Below, piece after piece: positions 11,418-14,738 of a stretch of 14,738 bases of DNA. Source of the DNA: Ruthenibacterium sp. (GTDB taxonomy: Bacteria; Bacillota; Clostridia; Oscillospirales; Ruminococcaceae); contig JAHHSL010000044.1 of assembly GCA_020025235.1 (NCBI GenBank), positions 1-14,738 on the forward strand. Reading direction: 5' to 3'. Each line of letters starts with the position of its first letter. Positions within the stretch are counted from its first letter, which is position 1. Under the pieces are notes generated by a model that did no database searches, was not told the DNA's origin, and saw only the letters and a program-made list of their open reading frames with translations. The translations under genes were made by a program, and so were the position numbers.

Positions 11418-13430
11418 ATGAACTTCAAGTATAAAAAATGGATCGCTACTGTGACCTGTATGGCAGTGCTGGCCGGTGCTGCAACCATCGGCGCCAGCGC
11501 GGCAAAAAGCACCGTAACGGCGAATCAGCCCAAAGCAGAAGAAACAAAGCCGCAGGTGACCCAGACCGCCGCAGACGAAGAAAAAGACGAGACGGTCTAT
11601 GTGTTTGCGGCAGCAGACGGCAGTGTGGAAAAGGTCGTGGCAAGCGACCGGCTGAAAACTGCGGATGGCGTTGCCTACACCAAAAAAACGGCGGATGAAA
11701 CGCTGCCGGTTTTGATGCATGTCACCTATACGCTCGACGGTCAGAAGATTGCTCCCAAGGATCTGGCAGGAAAAAGCGGCCTGCTGACCGTGCGCTATGA
11801 GTTTGAAAATAAGCAGAGTGCAGCAGTGAAGGTGGACGGCGTGGAAAAATCGGTCAAGGTCCCGTTTGCCGTGCTCACGGGCATCATACTGGATAACGAA
11901 GTGTTTTCCAACGTGGATGTCGTCGGCGGCAGGCTGATCGATGACGGCGACCGCTCTCTGGTGGTGGGCGTTACCGTGCCCGGCCTTTCCGAAAATCTGG
12001 ATGTTTCCAAGGATAAGCTTGATCTGCCCGAATATGTGCAGATCACCGCACAGGTGCGCGATTTCAAAATGATGAATACGATGACGTTCGTCACCAATGA
12101 ATTTTTCCGCGAGCTGGATGTGGATAAACTCAACGATCTGGATGAGCTGACAAATGCAGTCGATAAGCTTTCCGACGCGATGAAACAGCTGATCGACGGT
12201 TCCGGCAAGCTGGAATCCGGCCTTGCCACGCTGCAGGAAAAATCCGGCCAGCTGGCAGGCGGCGCAACCCAGCTTGCGGACGGCGCAGGCAAGCTTGCGG
12301 GCGGCGCAGCAGCGCTCGATCAGGGCGTGGATTCGCTCGTCGGCGGCGCAGGTCAGCTTTCGTCCGGTCTTACTACGCTTTCCCAGAACAGCGCAGCGCT
12401 GAATGCGGGCGCAGGGCAGGTGTTCGATCTTCTTCTGGGTGAAGCCAATAATCAGCTTGCCGCTTCCGGCTTGAGCCTGCCCGGCCTTACAAGAGATAAT
12501 TACGCACAGGTGCTCAATGGCGCGATCGATTCTTTGGGCGAAGGCCCCGTGCGCCAGCAGGCAGAAGCCGTGGCAAGGGAAAAGGTAACGGCGGCAGTCA
12601 ACGGAAATAAAGATGCGATCACCGCAGCGGTAACTGCCGGTGTACAGCAGAAAGTGGAAGAAGAAGCCCCGAAAAAGGTGCGCGAGGGCGTTTTTGCACA
12701 GGTGCTTGCAAGCCAGCAGCTGAAGCCCGAAGATTACGAACAGCTTCCCGATGAAGTAAAAGCCCAGATCAATGCAGCCGTCGATGCACAAATGGAAACC
12801 GAACCGGTAAAGGCAATGATCGCACAGGCAGTTCAGGCTGCCATGGCTTCGGAAGAAACACAGAACATGATCGCCCAGATGACACAGCAGAAAATCGAAG
12901 AAATCATCGAGCAGAAGATGAATTCTCCGGAGGTGCAGGATCAGATCACGGCGGCACTGCAGCAGGCAAATGCCGGTGCAGCTGCCATCAGCGCACTGAA
13001 AGGCCAGCTTGATAGTTTCAATCAGTTCTATCAGGGCGTTGTCACCTATACCGCAGGCGTCGATTCCGCAGCAGGCGGTGCAGCAAAGCTTGCAGCAGGT
13101 GCGGGCGAACTGAAAAAGGGCAGCGCGGCTCTGCGCTCCGGCAGTGCAGATCTCAGCGCCGGTGCGGCAGCACTCAAGAACAATGTTCCCGCACTGATCG
13201 ATGGCGTGACCCAGCTGCACAACGGCAGCAAGGCTCTGTCGGAAGGCATCAATCAGTTCAATCGGGAAGGCATCCAGAAACTGGTGGACGCAGTGGACGG
13301 CGATCTGGATCAGCTTGTCAGCAAGCTGCGCGCTTCGGTGGATGCAGCCGGAACGTATACCGGCTTTGCTGAAACTTCCGGCCCGGATGACTGCGTAAAG
13401 TTCATTTTCCGCACAAGCGCGATCGAGTAA
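11418..13430 (+). CDS. Secreted LxxG heptad-repeat protein partnered with MMPL (YhgE/Pip-like repeats)
   Basis: A 670-residue protein with a signal peptide (basic MNFKYKKW, hydrophobic core 9-24, AxA-type site near residues 26-29: ASAAK). An extracytoplasmic beta-rich domain (about 55-230) is followed by two blocks of heptads of the form xxLxxGa. Block one is at about 254-327 (KLESG, QLAGG, QLADG, KLAGG, SLVGG, QLSSG) and block two at about 545-614 (KLAAG, ELKKG, DLSAG, QLHNG). A long helical, coiled-coil-like segment (about 365-520, rich in Gln, Ala and Glu) separates them. The C-terminus CVKFIFRTSAIE matches the ending of MMPL-associated proteins in Clostridia as I recall it. There is no C-terminal TM, unlike YhgE/Pip. 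It starts three bases after the MMPL stop, with GGAGGAATAAG overlapping that stop, so the two are translationally coupled. It probably forms an elongated extracytoplasmic partner of the transporter. Confidence 0.85.
   Translation: MNFKYKKWIATVTCMAVLAGAATIGASAAKSTVTANQPKAEETKPQVTQTAADEEKDETVYVFAAADGSVEKVVASDRLKTADGVAYTKKTADETLPVLMHVTYTLDGQKIAPKDLAGKSGLLTVRYEFENKQSAAVKVDGVEKSVKVPFAVLTGIILDNEVFSNVDVVGGRLIDDGDRSLVVGVTVPGLSENLDVSKDKLDLPEYVQITAQVRDFKMMNTMTFVTNEFFRELDVDKLNDLDELTNAVDKLSDAMKQLIDGSGKLESGLATLQEKSGQLAGGATQLADGAGKLAGGAAALDQGVDSLVGGAGQLSSGLTTLSQNSAALNAGAGQVFDLLLGEANNQLAASGLSLPGLTRDNYAQVLNGAIDSLGEGPVRQQAEAVAREKVTAAVNGNKDAITAAVTAGVQQKVEEEAPKKVREGVFAQVLASQQLKPEDYEQLPDEVKAQINAAVDAQMETEPVKAMIAQAVQAAMASEETQNMIAQMTQQKIEEIIEQKMNSPEVQDQITAALQQANAGAAAISALKGQLDSFNQFYQGVVTYTAGVDSAAGGAAKLAAGAGELKKGSAALRSGSADLSAGAAALKNNVPALIDGVTQLHNGSKALSEGINQFNREGIQKLVDAVDGDLDQLVSKLRASVDAAGTYTGFAETSGPDDCVKFIFRTSAIE
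12258..12350 (+). repeat. 21-bp-period DNA repeats coding for LxxG heptads
   Basis: GGCGGCGCA recurs at 12258, 12300 and 12342, exactly 42 bp apart, with GACGGCGCA at 12279 between the first two. The period of 21 bp equals one seven-residue protein repeat, so this is coding repetition inside the heptad gene, and a likely spot for repeat-number variation. Confidence 0.7.
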
Positions 13431-13447
13431 TAGGCTTTGTTCACAGA

Positions 13448-13491
13448 AAAACCGAACGGTTCTGCCGAAAGGCTGCCGTTCGGTTTTCTTT
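13448..13491 (+). terminator. Intrinsic terminator of the MMPL-heptad operon
   Basis: AAAACCGAACGG (13448-13459) pairs with CCGTTCGGTTTT (13476-13487), a 12-bp stem with a 16-nt loop, followed by CTTT. It begins 17 bp after the heptad-protein stop codon. Confidence 0.88.
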
Positions 13492-13516
13492 ATCTGAAAA
13501 AGGTTGTCTGCGACAG

Positions 13517-13545
13517 TGGACTTTTCAGGACAGCTGTGATATATT
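13517..13545 (+). promoter_or_regulatory. Promoter of the 2-hydroxyacid dehydrogenase gene (extended -10)
   Basis: TGGACT (13517-13522) and TATATT (13540-13545) are 17 bases apart; TGA directly before the -10 gives an extended -10 that can compensate for the weak -35. The start would be near 13552, leaving a leader of about 158 nt. Confidence 0.5.
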
Positions 13546-13551
13546 ATGTGC

Positions 13552-13709
13552 AATCAAATTTTGCTGTTGACCCAACAGACAGCTGCCGGTGGGATCGTTC
13601 AAATGGCAGCGGATAAAAAAATAAAGTCTGGTATGGGATATTATGAATTAGGGCTTATTTAGAAAAAGATAAATTTTCGGTTTTTCAATCGGCCCACGGG
13701 TAATTGCTT
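13552..13709 (+). other. Leader of the dehydrogenase gene with two small hairpins
   Basis: CTGTTG (13564-13569) pairs with CAACAG (13573-13578) around ACC; as DNA this 15-bp palindrome could equally be an operator. GCTGCC (13582-13587) pairs with GGCAGC (13605-13610). The rest (13611-13700) is AT-rich with no recognised motif, and no strong ribosome site precedes the ATG at 13710. Confidence 0.35.
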
Positions 13710-14699
13710 ATGAAAATTCTGGTTTGCGGGCCGAAAGAGCGGTATGAGCGCTATCGGCCGGATTTTGCGTCGGAACTGGACGCACAGCTGGTGTTTGTGC
13801 CTTTGGGGGAATCTTTGCTGCGGGCGGCAGAGGAAAATCCCGATGCGCAGATGATTTTTGCGGACCCTATTTTTGAAATCACGCAGGAGATACTCGAACG
13901 TCTGCCGCAGCTGGAGCTGATCCAATCCGAAGGGGTGGCGTTTCACAGGTTCGATCTGCAGGCGGCGCGGCAAAGGGGCGTGTATGTCTGCAATAACAAG
14001 GGCTGCAATGCTTCCTCGGTGGCGGAACACACCGTGATGCTGATGCTCATGTCGCTTCGGTTCGGCATCACAGGTGATGAAGCCGTGCGCGGCGGCAGAC
14101 AGATTCAGATGAAAGAGCGCGTCATGGCGTCCGGTGCGCCGGAGCTTGCGGACTGCGCGGTCGGGCTGATCGGCTTCGGTGATATCGCACAGGCGGCGGC
14201 AAGGCGGCTTTCTGCATTTGGCTGCCGGCTGTTCTATTACAGCCTGCACCGCCGCGCACCGGAAACGGAAGCGGAGTTCAAAATCACTTATCTTCCGTTG
14301 GAAGAACTGGTGCATACCTGCGATATCGTTTCGCTGCATTGTGCCGTCAATGATGAAACACGCAATCTTGTCGATGAACGTCTGCTGCGGCACTTTAAGC
14401 CCGGCGCGATCCTTGTCAATACCGCGCGCGGGGATCTGATCGATAACGCGGCAGTCCGCACGGCGCTGCTGGAAGGCAGGCTTGGCAGAATTGCAATGGA
14501 CACGCTTTCGCCCGAACCCACTCCGGCGGAGCATCCGCTGGTAGATCTGCCGCAGGAAGTGCGTGAACGGGCGATTTACAGCCCGCACCTCGGCGGCAAT
14601 ACAGGCAGCTCTTTCCGTCGCGCACATACGGTCATGTGGAATAACGCGCGGCTTGTCCGTGCAGGGAAACGACCCGATTTCATCGTAAATGAAATGTAG
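13710..14699 (+). CDS. D-isomer-specific 2-hydroxyacid dehydrogenase
   Basis: A 329-residue enzyme of the family that interconverts D-2-hydroxyacids and 2-keto acids (D-lactate, glyoxylate/hydroxypyruvate, phosphoglycerate dehydrogenases). The nucleotide-binding domain begins VGLIGFGDIAQAAARRL (151-167). The catalytic triad is visible: Arg240 in VNTARGDLID, Glu269 in DTLSPEP and His293 in SPHLGGNT. The end of the second Rossmann strand reads LFYYSLHRRAP (174-184): it has no Asp but does have Ser and two Arg, which favours NADP(H) over NAD(H). The length is normal for the glyoxylate-reductase-like group and lacks the ACT extension of SerA. ATG at 13710 is used; a TTG six bases upstream is in frame, and neither has a strong ribosome site. 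It is alone behind its own promoter. The substrate cannot be read from sequence; a link with the D-lactate released by MurQ is possible but the genes are 8 kb apart. Confidence 0.9.
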   Translation: MKILVCGPKERYERYRPDFASELDAQLVFVPLGESLLRAAEENPDAQMIFADPIFEITQEILERLPQLELIQSEGVAFHRFDLQAARQRGVYVCNNKGCNASSVAEHTVMLMLMSLRFGITGDEAVRGGRQIQMKERVMASGAPELADCAVGLIGFGDIAQAAARRLSAFGCRLFYYSLHRRAPETEAEFKITYLPLEELVHTCDIVSLHCAVNDETRNLVDERLLRHFKPGAILVNTARGDLIDNAAVRTALLEGRLGRIAMDTLSPEPTPAEHPLVDLPQEVRERAIYSPHLGGNTGSSFRRAHTVMWNNARLVRAGKRPDFIVNEM

Positions 14700-14738
14700 A
14701 AATCTTTTTACTCTGTGTGTGGAAGAACTGTGCGGCTC

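Noticed and set aside
12258..12350. Evenly spaced repeats that could suggest a CRISPR-like or satellite array
   Set aside because: The period is 21 bp, in frame, and each unit encodes one LxxG heptad. There are no unique spacers and no cas genes.
11400..13553. 717-codon open frame on the minus strand opposite the heptad-repeat gene
   Set aside because: It is the antisense of a repetitive, codon-biased gene. Its translation is Cys/His-rich low-complexity sequence without recognisable domains, and the plus-strand product has a signal peptide, family motifs and a ribosome site.

Overview
The window looks like a chromosomal segment of a Gram-positive anaerobe of the Clostridia, probably Oscillospiraceae-like. 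The reasons are strong AGGAGG-type ribosome binding sites, consensus sigma-A promoters, intermediate-to-high GC in the coding regions (judged by eye), a cytosolic MurNAc kinase/etherase pair, and an MMPL exporter paired with a secreted heptad-repeat protein. The taxonomic placement is inference. I see no rRNA, tRNA, CRISPR array, insertion sequence or phage gene.

Layout. (1) 1-1666, minus strand: the 5' end of a GNAT acetyltransferase cut by the window edge, preceded by a PutP-type sodium/proline symporter. The symporter has its own consensus promoter and a leader that can hide its ribosome binding site. (2) 2052-3758, plus strand: an operon of a YbaK-type aminoacyl-tRNA deacylase, a nitroreductase and a MarR regulator. 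It is driven by a near-perfect promoter carrying two nested inverted repeats and ends at a hairpin terminator. (3) 3778-6900, plus strand: an operon encoding a natural fusion of an XRE DNA-binding domain to a BadF/MurK-type sugar kinase, a divergent and C-terminally short MurQ etherase, and a Gfo/Idh/MocA oxidoreductase. A 17-bp perfect palindrome lies upstream, and a strong bidirectional terminator follows. (4) 6965-7715, minus strand: a two-TM protein of unknown function with its promoter. (5) 7857-13491, plus strand: an LPG-synthase-TM/UPF0104 membrane protein, a long leader that can fold into a multi-hairpin RNA, an MMPL/RND transporter and a tightly coupled secreted LxxG heptad-repeat protein, then a terminator. 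(6) 13517-14699, plus strand: a D-isomer-specific 2-hydroxyacid dehydrogenase behind a roughly 160-nt leader.

How the genes may work together. The kinase and MurQ correspond to the salvage route MurNAc -> MurNAc-6-P -> GlcNAc-6-P + D-lactate. Here the kinase carries its own HTH domain, so one protein could sense the sugar, phosphorylate it and control the operon. MurQ has lost the usual Ser/Thr of its second phosphosugar-binding loop, and an oxidoreductase is added, so the true substrate may not be plain MurNAc-6-P. The LPG-TM, MMPL and heptad-repeat genes look like an envelope lipid or polymer export module. The most interesting items are the HTH-kinase fusion operon, its candidate operator, and the structured leader ahead of the MMPL gene.
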